DNA of 64,000 nt, taken from assembly GCA_902787145.1 (NCBI GenBank), contig CADAEZ010000004.1:1-64000 (forward strand). The letters are read 5' to 3'. This document shows positions 41,944 to 50,984 of this stretch, in pieces. The position numbers and the translations under genes were made by a program. A model generated the notes under the pieces. The model ran no database searches, had not been told where the DNA came from, and worked only from the letters and a program-made list of their open reading frames with translations. Positions within the stretch are counted from its first letter, which is position 1. Each line of letters opens with the position of its first letter. This DNA comes from an uncultured Ruminococcus sp. (GTDB lineage Bacteria > Bacillota > Clostridia > Oscillospirales > Acutalibacteraceae).

Positions 41944-42546
41944 ATGATTAAACGAACCTTTTACAATCTTCCTCCCGAAAAGCGCGAGAAGATTATCGAC
42001 GTTACAAAAAAGGAGTTCCTAAAGGGGAACAAACAGAAAATTACGATAAACACCGTAATTAAAAACGCCGGAATCTCACGCGGAAGCTTTTATCAGTACT
42101 TTGACGACAAGCTCGATTTGGTGGAGCTGGTCGCTGACGATATGATAAAGAAGATGATTGAGTTTATCCAGGAGGAGCTTACGCTTAACGGCGGCGATAT
42201 TTTTGAGCTGCCGATGTGCCTGTTTGACCTTATGACCAAAAACACGCGCGACTACAGCCTTGTAATGTCTATAACCGATACACATGACAGAAACAGCGCG
42301 CTTATCTCGGATTACAGACAATACAGGTCGGCAAAACCCGAAATATTCGGCGAAATAAGCCCCTACATCAACCGATCCAACCTCAAATTCACCGAGGACG
42401 AGGACGTCGAGTGCGTTATATTTATGATGTTTGACGCGATACGCAGCGCTATGGTGAACATCTCGGAGAACGGCTCCGACATTGCAAAGGAACGCTGCGC
42501 CCTGTTCAAAAAAACAGAAATAATCAAAAACGGCGCAGTAAGATAA
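41944..42546 (+). CDS. TetR/AcrR family transcriptional regulator
   Basis: 200 residues from the ATG at 41944 (AGGAGG upstream; the 9-codon extension is rejected). N-terminal helix-turn-helix (REKIIDVTKKEFLKGNKQKITINTVIKNAGISRGSFYQYFDDK) is typical; the C-terminal ligand domain is not recognisable. The gene is alone; its convergent neighbour is a polysaccharide gene. Targets other than its own promoter cannot be named. Confidence 0.9.
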   Translation: MIKRTFYNLPPEKREKIIDVTKKEFLKGNKQKITINTVIKNAGISRGSFYQYFDDKLDLVELVADDMIKKMIEFIQEELTLNGGDIFELPMCLFDLMTKNTRDYSLVMSITDTHDRNSALISDYRQYRSAKPEIFGEISPYINRSNLKFTEDEDVECVIFMMFDAIRSAMVNISENGSDIAKERCALFKKTEIIKNGAVR

Positions 42547-42565
42547 AAATATCTGCACGAAAGTT

Positions 42566-42596
42566 AACGGCTGACCAGTGGTCAGCCGTTTGTTTT
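42566..42596. terminator. Bidirectional terminator between the TetR and NDP-sugar dehydratase genes
   Basis: Stem AACGGCTGACC/GGTCAGCCGTT with 3-nt loop, plus-strand tail TGTTTTG. The stop codon of the minus-strand gene lies within the stem. Confidence 0.75.
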
Positions 42597-44453
42597 GTGG
42601 TTAAATGTCGGAACCATCTCGGACAGCTTTTCTACAACCGCGTCGCTGTCATTGTTGCCGGCGAACTTTTCGACTTCCTCAAGCTGAGAAAGGAAGGTCG
42701 CTGGGTTAATGTCAATCTGATTGCCGATGAATATCTTTTTGTTAGAAGTTTGCTTGAGTCCTTCCTCGTCCATCAAAAGCTCCTCGTAGAGCTTCTCGCC
42801 GGGACGAAGTCCGGTGAACTTGATCTCGACCTCCTCATAAGGCACCTTGCCGTACATACGGATTAAGTTTTCCGCAAGGGTAACTATCTTGACCGGAGCG
42901 CCCATATCGAGTACAAAAATCTCGCCGCCGTGAGCCATAGCTCCGGCCTCAAGAACCAGGGACACCGCCTCAGGGATTGTCATAAAATACCTTATGATAT
43001 CGGGATGTGTTACCGTTACGGGCTTGCCGCTCTCAATCTGGCGTCTGAACAGCGGTATAACCGATCCGTTCGAGCCGAGCACGTTGCCGAATCTTGTCGT
43101 AACAAACTCGGTATGGGTGCTGTTTTGCGACATATACTGCATAATCATCTCGCATACGCGCTTTGTACATCCCATTACATTTGTGGGGTTGACCGCCTTA
43201 TCGGTAGAAATCATCACGAACTTTTCCGCCTTATACTGTTCGGCAAGTATCGCGGTGTTATAGGTTCCGATTATATTGTTCTTGACTGCTTCCTCCGGCA
43301 CGGTTTCCATAAGCGGAACGTGCTTGTGGGCGGCAGCGTGGAACACAAGCTGCGGCTGATACCTGGAGAAAATCTTCTCCATCTTATAGTAATCGCGCAC
43401 AGACGAAATCAGCGTAACTATATCGACTTTGTCGCCGTAATCCATCAGTACTTCCTGCTGAACCTCGTAGGCGTTGTTTTCGTAGATGTCGACAATAATA
43501 ACCTGCTTCGGCTTATACTTGGCAATCTGGCGCACAAGCTCCGAGCCAATGGATCCGCCTCCGCCCGTTACCATACAAACCTTGCCTTTGATAAAATCGC
43601 GGATTTCTTTTTTGTCAAAGGACACGGGCTCTCTGCCGAGGAGATCCTCGATTTTGATATCCTTAACCTGAGTAATAAGCTCGGTATGCTCGTCGTCAAA
43701 AAGCAGGTTGCCGAGATACGGTATTACCTTGATATTACACTTTGTCTTTGAACAGATATCGAGGATTTCTACTCTTCGTTCTTCAGAACAGGACGGAATC
43801 GCAAAGATAATCTGCTCAACTCCGAGACTGTCACAAATGGACTCGGTATCCTCAATTCTTCCGAGCACCCTTACACCGTTTACACGGGTGTGGATTTTGC
43901 CCGGGTCGTCGTCGACAAGGCCGACAGGCTCAAATCTGCTGAACTGGTTGTTCTTGTCATACTTAGCGGAATTAAGCTCCGCGAGTATCATCGCCGCGGC
44001 ATGGCCGGCGCCAACAATAAGCGTTCGAACAGTTTTATCGCTTCTGCCCGCGTCAAACAGCACAAGGAACGACTTTCTGAACGATAGCCTGAACAAAACC
44101 GCTCCCGTGGCAGTAACAAAGAAGTTCACAAGGAAGAACAGCTTTGAAAACTGCTTGCCGAGCGCGAAGAAGATTACAATCGCCAGAAGCTGTCCTATAA
44201 AGAATCCGGCTACACATAGTCCATAATCCCTTAGCTTAAAGTACCGCCACATCTTTGAATACATACCCAAAGAGTACAATACCAGAATACATATTATTGA
44301 GTCAGCTATCATTATATAGCTAATACCTCTGATAGGCTGAGCGTAAGCTGTCTCGAATAACGAGAATAAATAATTTGTCAGCAAAGTGCCGATACAGATT
44401 ATGAAAACATCCGCCACAGCGAGAATCAGCTTTCTTATATTAAATCTCTTCAA
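42582..44453 (-). CDS. Membrane NDP-sugar 4,6-dehydratase (CapD/PglF/WbpM type)
   Basis: 623 residues. Four or five N-terminal TM spans (about 8-135), a first Rossmann-like domain with VRTLIVGAGHAAAMIL, then the catalytic SDR domain: GKVCMVTGGGGSIGSELVRQ cofactor loop and FVMISTDKAVNPTNVMG near the catalytic centre. It converts UDP-GlcNAc to a 4-keto-6-deoxy sugar for capsule, glycoprotein or other surface glycans. Start is TTG at 44451-44453 with AAGGTGAT upstream. No other glycan genes are adjacent. Confidence 0.92.
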   Translation of the reverse strand: MKRFNIRKLILAVADVFIICIGTLLTNYLFSLFETAYAQPIRGISYIMIADSIICILVLYSLGMYSKMWRYFKLRDYGLCVAGFFIGQLLAIVIFFALGKQFSKLFFLVNFFVTATGAVLFRLSFRKSFLVLFDAGRSDKTVRTLIVGAGHAAAMILAELNSAKYDKNNQFSRFEPVGLVDDDPGKIHTRVNGVRVLGRIEDTESICDSLGVEQIIFAIPSCSEERRVEILDICSKTKCNIKVIPYLGNLLFDDEHTELITQVKDIKIEDLLGREPVSFDKKEIRDFIKGKVCMVTGGGGSIGSELVRQIAKYKPKQVIIVDIYENNAYEVQQEVLMDYGDKVDIVTLISSVRDYYKMEKIFSRYQPQLVFHAAAHKHVPLMETVPEEAVKNNIIGTYNTAILAEQYKAEKFVMISTDKAVNPTNVMGCTKRVCEMIMQYMSQNSTHTEFVTTRFGNVLGSNGSVIPLFRRQIESGKPVTVTHPDIIRYFMTIPEAVSLVLEAGAMAHGGEIFVLDMGAPVKIVTLAENLIRMYGKVPYEEVEIKFTGLRPGEKLYEELLMDEEGLKQTSNKKIFIGNQIDINPATFLSQLEEVEKFAGNNDSDAVVEKLSEMVPTFNHKTNG

Positions 44454-44469
44454 TCTATCACCTTAATAG

Positions 44470-44545
44470 GGGTGAATCGCAAATTCACCCATTTTTTGAC
44501 ATACTTTATCTTTATAATTATATTTTATATAGCTGTAAAAGTCAA
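44470..44545 (-). promoter_or_regulatory. Promoter and leader hairpin of the NDP-sugar dehydratase
   Basis: Minus strand TTGACT (44540-44545), 17-bp spacer, TATAAT (44517-44522). The short leader contains an 8-bp stem GGGTGAAT/ATTCACCC (44470-44490) just before the RBS. The opposite strand of this hairpin has a T run (44492-44497) and could stop antisense transcription. Confidence 0.6.
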
Positions 44546-44645
44546 TCTTTATACAATTAATTGTACTTTTTGCTCAAAATAACGCAGCACAATTTATACA
44601 CCTTGCACAACAATATTTTTAATTGCTTTTTATCAAGGTTTTTTC

Positions 44646-44675
44646 TTGACTTTTTAGGGCAGCAAAATATAGAAT
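44646..44675 (+). promoter_or_regulatory. Promoter of the metallophosphoesterase gene
   Basis: TTGACT (44646-44651), 18-bp spacer, TAGAAT (44670-44675). Confidence 0.5.
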
Positions 44676-44702
44676 AATGGTAACGAAAGTGTGGTGATTC
44701 GG

Positions 44703-45566
44703 GTGAAAAAAAGTAAAAAGATTATTCTTTTGATCATCATAATGTTTCTATGCTCAATCACTGTCAACATCACCATATCCGACCGAACCCTGACTGTGTC
44801 TAACTACAATATAAAGACAGATAAATACTCCTCTTCCTTCCGCGCCGTCGTTTTGTCGGATTTACACAACAAGGAATACGGCAAGGAAAACATTCGGCTT
44901 ATACAGAAAGTAAAAGAGCAAAAGCCAGATATCATATTCACCCTCGGTGATTTTGTAACAAAATTTGACCCAAACAAAAGCACGTCGCTTAAATTGTACA
45001 AAGAGCTTACAAAAATCTGTCGGGTATACTCGGTGCCGGGCAATCACGAAACCCACCGCTCCTACTCCGAGTTCGTCAAACTAAAGGAAGAGATACGCGC
45101 CACAGGAGTTACTCTGCTCATAAACCAAGCGGAAAAAGTCAAAATCAACGGTGACTGCATAGTCGTAGGAGGACTTAGGAACTATCCCTACTTTGAATAC
45201 CTTGCGCCCGACTACGACTGCCCGGAAAAAGACTTGCTCGAAAGCGTCGTAGCCCGGCAAAAGGATAACTTTGTGATTCTGCTAAATCACCATCCCGAAT
45301 ACCTCTACTGGGGACTGCACGGAAACAAAGTTGACCTAATGCTCTGCGGCCATACGCACGGCGGAATCATCCGCCTGCCCTATATCGGCGGACTTATAGC
45401 TCCTAACCAGGGTATACTTTCGGGACGGGAGATTCTCCCTGTGTTTACAAAAGGTCTCTACAAAAAAGACGGCACCACAATGATAATAACCGGCGGTCTC
45501 GGCAACGAGGTTCCCCTTCCAAGATATTTTAATCCGCCGGAAATATCTGTAATTGACATAAATTAA
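44703..45566 (+). CDS. Membrane-anchored metallophosphoesterase
   Basis: About 287 residues from GTG at 44703 (GTG codons at 44691 and 44694 are alternative starts). N-terminal signal anchor, then the calcineurin-type metal centre: VLSDLHN, LGDFV, PGNHETH, LLNHHPEYL and CGHTHGGI. Close to YkuE/YaeI-like enzymes that hydrolyse lipid-linked or UDP-sugar phosphodiesters; acts on the outer face of the membrane. The motif set is complete. Confidence 0.9.
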   Translation: MKKSKKIILLIIIMFLCSITVNITISDRTLTVSNYNIKTDKYSSSFRAVVLSDLHNKEYGKENIRLIQKVKEQKPDIIFTLGDFVTKFDPNKSTSLKLYKELTKICRVYSVPGNHETHRSYSEFVKLKEEIRATGVTLLINQAEKVKINGDCIVVGGLRNYPYFEYLAPDYDCPEKDLLESVVARQKDNFVILLNHHPEYLYWGLHGNKVDLMLCGHTHGGIIRLPYIGGLIAPNQGILSGREILPVFTKGLYKKDGTTMIITGGLGNEVPLPRYFNPPEISVIDIN

Positions 45567-45661
45567 AACATCAAAGATATAAATTTAACAAATTTGACTA
45601 TAGATTATAGCCCGAAAATGGTGTAAAATATAATTATATTATCCGAAACGGGGTGACTTTT

Positions 45662-46588
45662 ATGCTGAATATTTATAAAACAGATAAAGGCGTTCTCAAC
45701 GAGGTTTCAGAGCTACAGCCCAATGTATGGGTAAAGATGACCGCGCCGGACGCGGAGGAAAACCAGCATATTGTCGACCATTACGGAATTGACTTCGGCG
45801 ACCTTGTTGCCGCGCTCGATGACGAGGAGAGTTCACGTATTGAGTTCGAGGACAACTACACTCTCATCCTCGTCGATATTCCAATCACCGAAATCCGCAA
45901 CGACGAACAATACTACACTACTATCCCTCTCGGTATTATTGTTACCGAGGACGCGGTTATCACAATATGCCGCCAGGAAGTCGAGATTTTCGGAGTAAAC
46001 CTGCGCTTTAAGATGCGCAACTTCTCCACAGCAAAGAAGATGCGATTTGTATATCACCTGCTGTACAGTATCTCACGGCTTTATCTTTACGACCTTCGCA
46101 ACATCGACAAAGCCCGTACCGAGATTGAAGAACGAGCCGGTAAAGAGACCAAAGACACCGATATCATCTCTCTGCATGAGCTCGAATCCTCACTCGTATA
46201 CTTCGCCACTTCACTAAGGGCGAACAATATGGTAATCACCCGTCTTATGCGCAACAACGAGTTTCCGGAGGACGAGGAGCTTATCGAGGATACGATAATC
46301 GAGAACAACCAGGCTATAGAGATGGCGACGATTTACCGTGATATCATCGACTCCACCCGTGAGCTTATCTCGGCGGTTATGGACAACCAGCTTAACAACG
46401 TGATGAAATACCTGACTTCCATAACTATCGTAATGGCTATTCCGACCGTAATATCCGGAATCTACGGAATGAACCTTAAGTGGCTTCCGTTTGCCAACAC
46501 CATACACGGCTTCGGCATAGTGTGTCTGGCCACCGCGATAATCTGCCTTATAACTATGATAATTCTCAGACGTAAGAAAATGATGTAA
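45662..46588 (+). CDS. CorA family divalent cation transporter
   Basis: 308 residues from the ATG at 45662 (GGGGTGA upstream). Large cytoplasmic N-terminal domain, two C-terminal TM spans, and the selectivity motif in SGIYGMNLKW (YGMN) between them. Imports Mg2+ or exports a related cation. No Mg-responsive leader is visible in the 95-bp upstream gap. Followed by a strong terminator. Confidence 0.93.
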   Translation: MLNIYKTDKGVLNEVSELQPNVWVKMTAPDAEENQHIVDHYGIDFGDLVAALDDEESSRIEFEDNYTLILVDIPITEIRNDEQYYTTIPLGIIVTEDAVITICRQEVEIFGVNLRFKMRNFSTAKKMRFVYHLLYSISRLYLYDLRNIDKARTEIEERAGKETKDTDIISLHELESSLVYFATSLRANNMVITRLMRNNEFPEDEELIEDTIIENNQAIEMATIYRDIIDSTRELISAVMDNQLNNVMKYLTSITIVMAIPTVISGIYGMNLKWLPFANTIHGFGIVCLATAIICLITMIILRRKKMM

Positions 46589-46593
46589 ATGAG

Positions 46594-46617
46594 CCGGCTC
46601 ATTTGAGCCGGTTTTTT
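46594..46617 (+). terminator. Terminator of the corA-like gene
   Basis: Stem CCGGCTC/GAGCCGG with 4-nt loop followed by TTTTTT. Confidence 0.9.
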
Positions 46618-46666
46618 CGTAATATATTGTTTCTGTTTTTGTCACCATAAGTTTGTTGGATTTCTA

Positions 46667-46695
46667 TTGAGTTTTATCCGCTTTTTTAGTATAAT
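46667..46695 (+). promoter_or_regulatory. Promoter of the CotH-dockerin operon
   Basis: TTGAGT (46667-46672), 17-bp spacer, TATAAT (46690-46695). Confidence 0.55.
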
Positions 46696-46729
46696 ATTAT
46701 TAATTATACTTAAATGGGAGCGTGATCCT

Positions 46730-49414
46730 ATGTTAACCGTAATCAATAAAAAAACATTGTCAATAATACTTGCATTTCTTATCACGGCAACCGCTCTGTT
46801 CCCCGCGCTTGCCGCAGACGCTCCGGAGGCTGTGAATCCGGAGGCTTACCCCGCTTTTGCCGATAAAGATTCCGGAGCTCTTTTTGCCCACGCCGACCTC
46901 GGCGGAAGCAGTCCCCAGGCCTGGCAGCGCTGGGGCAGCGGCTACACAGGCATCAACGCCGGACGCAACGCGCGGTACTTTTTCCTGCCAAACACCGCCG
47001 ACGACAGCCGCGTCGAGATTTACAACAACTATTCCTCCGAGGTTGTTGTCGGAGGAGTAAGCATAGCTCCGTACACCTCGGCTTTTGTAAACTATACAAG
47101 CGGCTCCGAGGTGAGCGCTGTGATCAACGGGCACGCGAGCAACTTCACGGTTTATAAGAGCGACAGCGAAGCCGCGGTATACGTTAACGACACTACCAAC
47201 TCCTACACCGACGTCGACGGCATTGTACGCGACACCGATCTATACTCCTTCCTGATTCAGAACAAGGAGAACTCCGTAAAGGGCAGTTCCTGCGCTATTG
47301 CCGGTAGCAACGGAGTCGTCGACACAACCCTTAAAAAAATCAAGGGCAGAGGCAATACAAACTGGACGCAAACAGACAAAAAGCCGTTTAACCTACAGTT
47401 TAACGATAATGTCAACATCGGACATGTAAGCGGCAAGAAGTTCTCGCTGGTTTCCAATGCTAAGGATTCTACCCTGCTTCGAAACACCATTATGTATAAC
47501 CTCGGCAACGAAGTAGGCTCACCCTACTCGCCCGACCAGAGCTTTATCGACTTTTTCGTAAACGGAGAGTATCGCGGCTGCTACATCGCCTGTCAGAAGG
47601 TTGACATGGGCAAAAGCTCGCTCGTATCGCTAAAGGACAGCTCCGACAAGGACGAAACCGGATTCAACTTCCTCGTTGAGGTAGACGTATGGAACTTTAG
47701 AAACGACACATACTTCGTAACCGACAAAGGCTATCACGTTGTGCTTAAAACCCCCGACCTGGAGGATTTTGAAACAGACAGCGCCGATTGGCAGAATCGT
47801 TACGAATATATAAAGGCTACCTATCAACAGTTCGAGGACGCGCTGTACGACAAAAATCTCAGTGAACTCGAAAAGGTTTGTGATATAAACAGCCTGGCAA
47901 CCCAATATCTTTTGCAGGAATTCGGCAAAAACTGCGACGGCGGATATACCAGCACCTACTTCACCTATAATGCCGACGAGGGCAAATTCTATGCCGCTCC
48001 GTTATGGGACTGCGACTCCGACCTCGGTGCCGTAAACTGCTTACGTGAAGGCTGCTCCACCTCTACCTGCTATATAAGCGGCTGGACTACCAAGACCGCC
48101 ACCTACAAAAGCGACAATCGTATTGTTACCGTCAATCCGCTGGGTCAGGCGTTCAAGCTCAAGGGTACAACCGCAGACGGCCAAACCTTTGACGACATTG
48201 TAAGAAAAATATGGAACGAAAACTTTATCCCTAAAATCAACATCCTGCTCGGCAAGTCTGACGCAGACGGAAGGCTGAAGAGCATTGACGAATACGCGCA
48301 GTCAATCGCGAACGCCTCCTATATCAACTACATTATGTGGGACTATATGTGGTACTGCGCGAGCTACAACTCAGGTCTGACTCAAAAATATTCACGTGAT
48401 TACGCCGGCGAGCTCAGCTACCTCAAGGACTGGACTGCCGCCCGCGCCGACTGGCTCAGTTCACAATATCGTATTGTAGATCCTACAGAAACGAAAACAG
48501 TATATTTCTACAACAATTTTAACTGGGACAACGTATATTTCTACTGCTGGACGGACGGCAACGCTCCGATGACATGGCCGGGCGAAGAAGCCGGGTATGT
48601 TGACGACGGCGAAAACAACGTAAAGATTTACAAGGCAAATGTTCCATCCGATCTTACAAAAATAATCTTTAACGGCGGAGCAAGCGCGCCTCAGACCGTA
48701 AATATAGACATAACCGACGCGTACAACGCTTACATATTGTCAACCGCCTCGGGCAAACAGAACAACGCCCGTCAACCGATTTACAACGTTACCCCGCTAA
48801 ACTACACCGCACCGGAAACTCAGCCCTCTACACAGGAAACCACGACAGCCGAAGTATCCTCAACCGCCCCGACTACCCAGCCCGTCACCGATAATACGGT
48901 CGAAGCATACAACGCTGTATTTAACACCGACGAAAACACATCGGTAGACATCTATTACACTCAGGACTATACAAACGCTGACGAAACCAACGTCAAAACC
49001 GCGGTAGCCCGCAATCGCGACACCGGCGAGGCTGATGTATCAGGCGACGGACAGATTAACTTCTCGGTATCAACAGCGAGTGGATATGTTGTTGACAGTA
49101 TTACCGTGGAAGGCGACTACAAAAATCTTAAGGACATTTCCAATAACACCTATCGTATAACCAAGATAGAAAGCGACCTTAAAATCACAATCACAACAAA
49201 GAAAGATGATACTGAACCCATAAGAGGCGACGTTAGCCTTGACGGAAAGGTAAATATCAGAGACGCGACTTTGATTCGCAAGCATATCGCGAGGATAATC
49301 ACCCTTAGCGATAAACAGATAAGAGCAGTCGGAAAACCCGAAGGAGAAACTATCTCTGTATCCGACGCGACAAAGCTGCAAAAATACCTCGCCGGTATTA
49401 TTTCGGAATATTGA
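46730..49414 (+). CDS. Secreted CotH-kinase protein with starch-binding-like module and dockerin
   Basis: 894 residues from the ATG at 46730 (GGGAG upstream). Signal peptide (about 1-28), a beta-rich N-terminal region, CotH domain (about 160-580; KKIKGRGNTNW, KPFNLQF, KKFSLVSNAKDSTLLRN, PLWDCDSDLG). Next is a CBM26-like starch-binding module (about 589-670; KTVYFYNNFNWDNVYFYCW, MTWPG, KIIFNGG). A Thr linker and a second beta domain follow, then a dockerin (about 832-894). The first calcium loop DVSLDGKVNIRD is intact but the second, GKPEGETISVSD, lacks acidic residues at positions 1, 3 and 5. The stop overlaps the next start (TGATG), so it leads a six-gene operon. Probably part of an extracellular enzyme complex. 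Confidence 0.88.
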   Translation: MLTVINKKTLSIILAFLITATALFPALAADAPEAVNPEAYPAFADKDSGALFAHADLGGSSPQAWQRWGSGYTGINAGRNARYFFLPNTADDSRVEIYNNYSSEVVVGGVSIAPYTSAFVNYTSGSEVSAVINGHASNFTVYKSDSEAAVYVNDTTNSYTDVDGIVRDTDLYSFLIQNKENSVKGSSCAIAGSNGVVDTTLKKIKGRGNTNWTQTDKKPFNLQFNDNVNIGHVSGKKFSLVSNAKDSTLLRNTIMYNLGNEVGSPYSPDQSFIDFFVNGEYRGCYIACQKVDMGKSSLVSLKDSSDKDETGFNFLVEVDVWNFRNDTYFVTDKGYHVVLKTPDLEDFETDSADWQNRYEYIKATYQQFEDALYDKNLSELEKVCDINSLATQYLLQEFGKNCDGGYTSTYFTYNADEGKFYAAPLWDCDSDLGAVNCLREGCSTSTCYISGWTTKTATYKSDNRIVTVNPLGQAFKLKGTTADGQTFDDIVRKIWNENFIPKINILLGKSDADGRLKSIDEYAQSIANASYINYIMWDYMWYCASYNSGLTQKYSRDYAGELSYLKDWTAARADWLSSQYRIVDPTETKTVYFYNNFNWDNVYFYCWTDGNAPMTWPGEEAGYVDDGENNVKIYKANVPSDLTKIIFNGGASAPQTVNIDITDAYNAYILSTASGKQNNARQPIYNVTPLNYTAPETQPSTQETTTAEVSSTAPTTQPVTDNTVEAYNAVFNTDENTSVDIYYTQDYTNADETNVKTAVARNRDTGEADVSGDGQINFSVSTASGYVVDSITVEGDYKNLKDISNNTYRITKIESDLKITITTKKDDTEPIRGDVSLDGKVNIRDATLIRKHIARIITLSDKQIRAVGKPEGETISVSDATKLQKYLAGIISEY

Positions 49415-50331
49415 TGAAGAAATTATTTTCGATAAATTCCAGTCGAAGCGCTGTATTGGGCTCGATCCTGTGTACAGCTCTGTGGGGAACGGCGTTCCCG
49501 CTGATAAAGCTGGGCTACGCAAGGTTCGGTATAGCGCAAAGCGACATTGGCTCAAAGCTTCTTTTCGCGGGATACAGATTTACTCTCGCGGGAATAATAG
49601 TGTTTTTATTCGGACTGATATTTTACAGAAAAGCCGCTCTGCCTGACAAGAGCGGCATTCTGCCGATTGCCCTGCTCGGAATAGTGCAGACGGGTATGCA
49701 ATACCTTTTCGCCTATATCGGAGTCGGCTATACAACCGCCGCCAACACCTCGATTCTTACCGGGACCGCGTCGCTGTTTTCGGTAGCTCTCGCGGCGATA
49801 TTCTTTAAAAACGACAAGATGACCGCGCTGAAAACCGCGGGTTGCTTCGTCGGACTAATCGGAATCGTCTTTGTAAACATCGGCGACTTCTCGCTCGACC
49901 CGATGTATTTTTTCGGTGATATACTTGTGCTGTTTTCGGCGTTGAGCGGTGCCTTCGGCAACATTATCACAAAGAAAATCTCCGCGGGCAGGGATTCCGT
50001 AACCGTAACGTCGTGGCAGCTGTTTTTCGGTGGAGTTATTCTGAGTGCCGCGGGATTCATTCTCGGCGGAGGCATCAACCCGATAAATCTATCGGGTATG
50101 ATCATACTTTTGTGGCTGTCGGCAGTTTCGGCGATAAGCTTTCTGCTGTGGACCGCTCTGCTCAGACACCATCCTGTCAGCAAAATCACGATATTTACAA
50201 TGCTTGTGCCGATTTTCGGGACCTTTTGGTCGTGGATACTGCTCGGCGAAAGCGTGTTTAATATACAAAGCATAATATCACTGGCGCTTATAGTTTTGGG
50301 TATAGTGCTTGTAAACAAGGTGAAAGAATGA
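49414..50331 (+). CDS. DMT superfamily transporter (EamA family)
   Basis: 305 residues, ten TM segments in two EamA repeats (SILCTALWGTAFPLIKLGYAR opens repeat 1; GDILVLFSALSGAFGNIITKK opens repeat 2). Exports or imports small metabolites such as amino acids or nucleotide sugars; substrate unknown. Start ATG at 49414 shares one base with the stop of the CotH gene. Confidence 0.9.
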   Translation: MKKLFSINSSRSAVLGSILCTALWGTAFPLIKLGYARFGIAQSDIGSKLLFAGYRFTLAGIIVFLFGLIFYRKAALPDKSGILPIALLGIVQTGMQYLFAYIGVGYTTAANTSILTGTASLFSVALAAIFFKNDKMTALKTAGCFVGLIGIVFVNIGDFSLDPMYFFGDILVLFSALSGAFGNIITKKISAGRDSVTVTSWQLFFGGVILSAAGFILGGGINPINLSGMIILLWLSAVSAISFLLWTALLRHHPVSKITIFTMLVPIFGTFWSWILLGESVFNIQSIISLALIVLGIVLVNKVKE

Positions 50332-50984
50332 AGATAAAAGGCGTTATTTTTGATATGGACGGAGTTTTGCTCGACAGCGAAAAGCTGTATGTAAAATTCT
50401 GGAAGCAGGCTGGGCGCGAATGCGGCTATCCGTGGGAGGAGAAACACTCCCTCGCCATAAGAAGTCTCGCCAGACCCTTCGCGATAGAGAGGCTAAAAGG
50501 CTTTTTCGGCGAAAACTTCGACTATGACAAGGTTCGAAACAGACGTATCGAGCTAATGGACGCCTATGTCGGAGAGCATGGGATCGAGCCAAAGCCCTAT
50601 GCCGGCGAAACGCTGGGACAGCTGAGGTCAAAGGGAATAAAAATCGCCCTCGCCACGGCTACGGCGGAGGACAAAGCGAAAAGCTATCTTGACAGGATAG
50701 GGCTGCTCGGCTATTTCGACGCAATAGTTTCGGCTCATATGGTCGCAAAGGGCAAGCCTGAGCCGGACATCTACCTCTTCGCCGCCGAATCGCTGGGAAT
50801 AAACCCACAGGAATGTATCGCGGTCGAGGACAGTCCCAACGGGATTATCTCGGCGTACAGGGCAGACTGCGTACCGGTGATGGTTCCCGATCTTGACCTG
50901 CCGGACGAGGACACCGTAAAACTGACATACAAGGTTTGCGACAACCTTAAAGAAATAATTCATCTAACAGAGGAGATTGAATAA
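50328..50984 (+). CDS. HAD family phosphatase (beta-phosphoglucomutase-like)
   Basis: 218 residues. Motif I IFDMDGVLLDSE, motif II ATAT, motif III lysine in KGKPEPDIY and motif IV VEDSPNGIISAY place it in the PGMB/Gph-like class with a C1 cap. Sugar phosphate phosphatase or mutase; the exact substrate is not readable. Overlaps both neighbours (ATGA and TAATG). Confidence 0.9.
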   Translation: MKIKGVIFDMDGVLLDSEKLYVKFWKQAGRECGYPWEEKHSLAIRSLARPFAIERLKGFFGENFDYDKVRNRRIELMDAYVGEHGIEPKPYAGETLGQLRSKGIKIALATATAEDKAKSYLDRIGLLGYFDAIVSAHMVAKGKPEPDIYLFAAESLGINPQECIAVEDSPNGIISAYRADCVPVMVPDLDLPDEDTVKLTYKVCDNLKEIIHLTEEIE

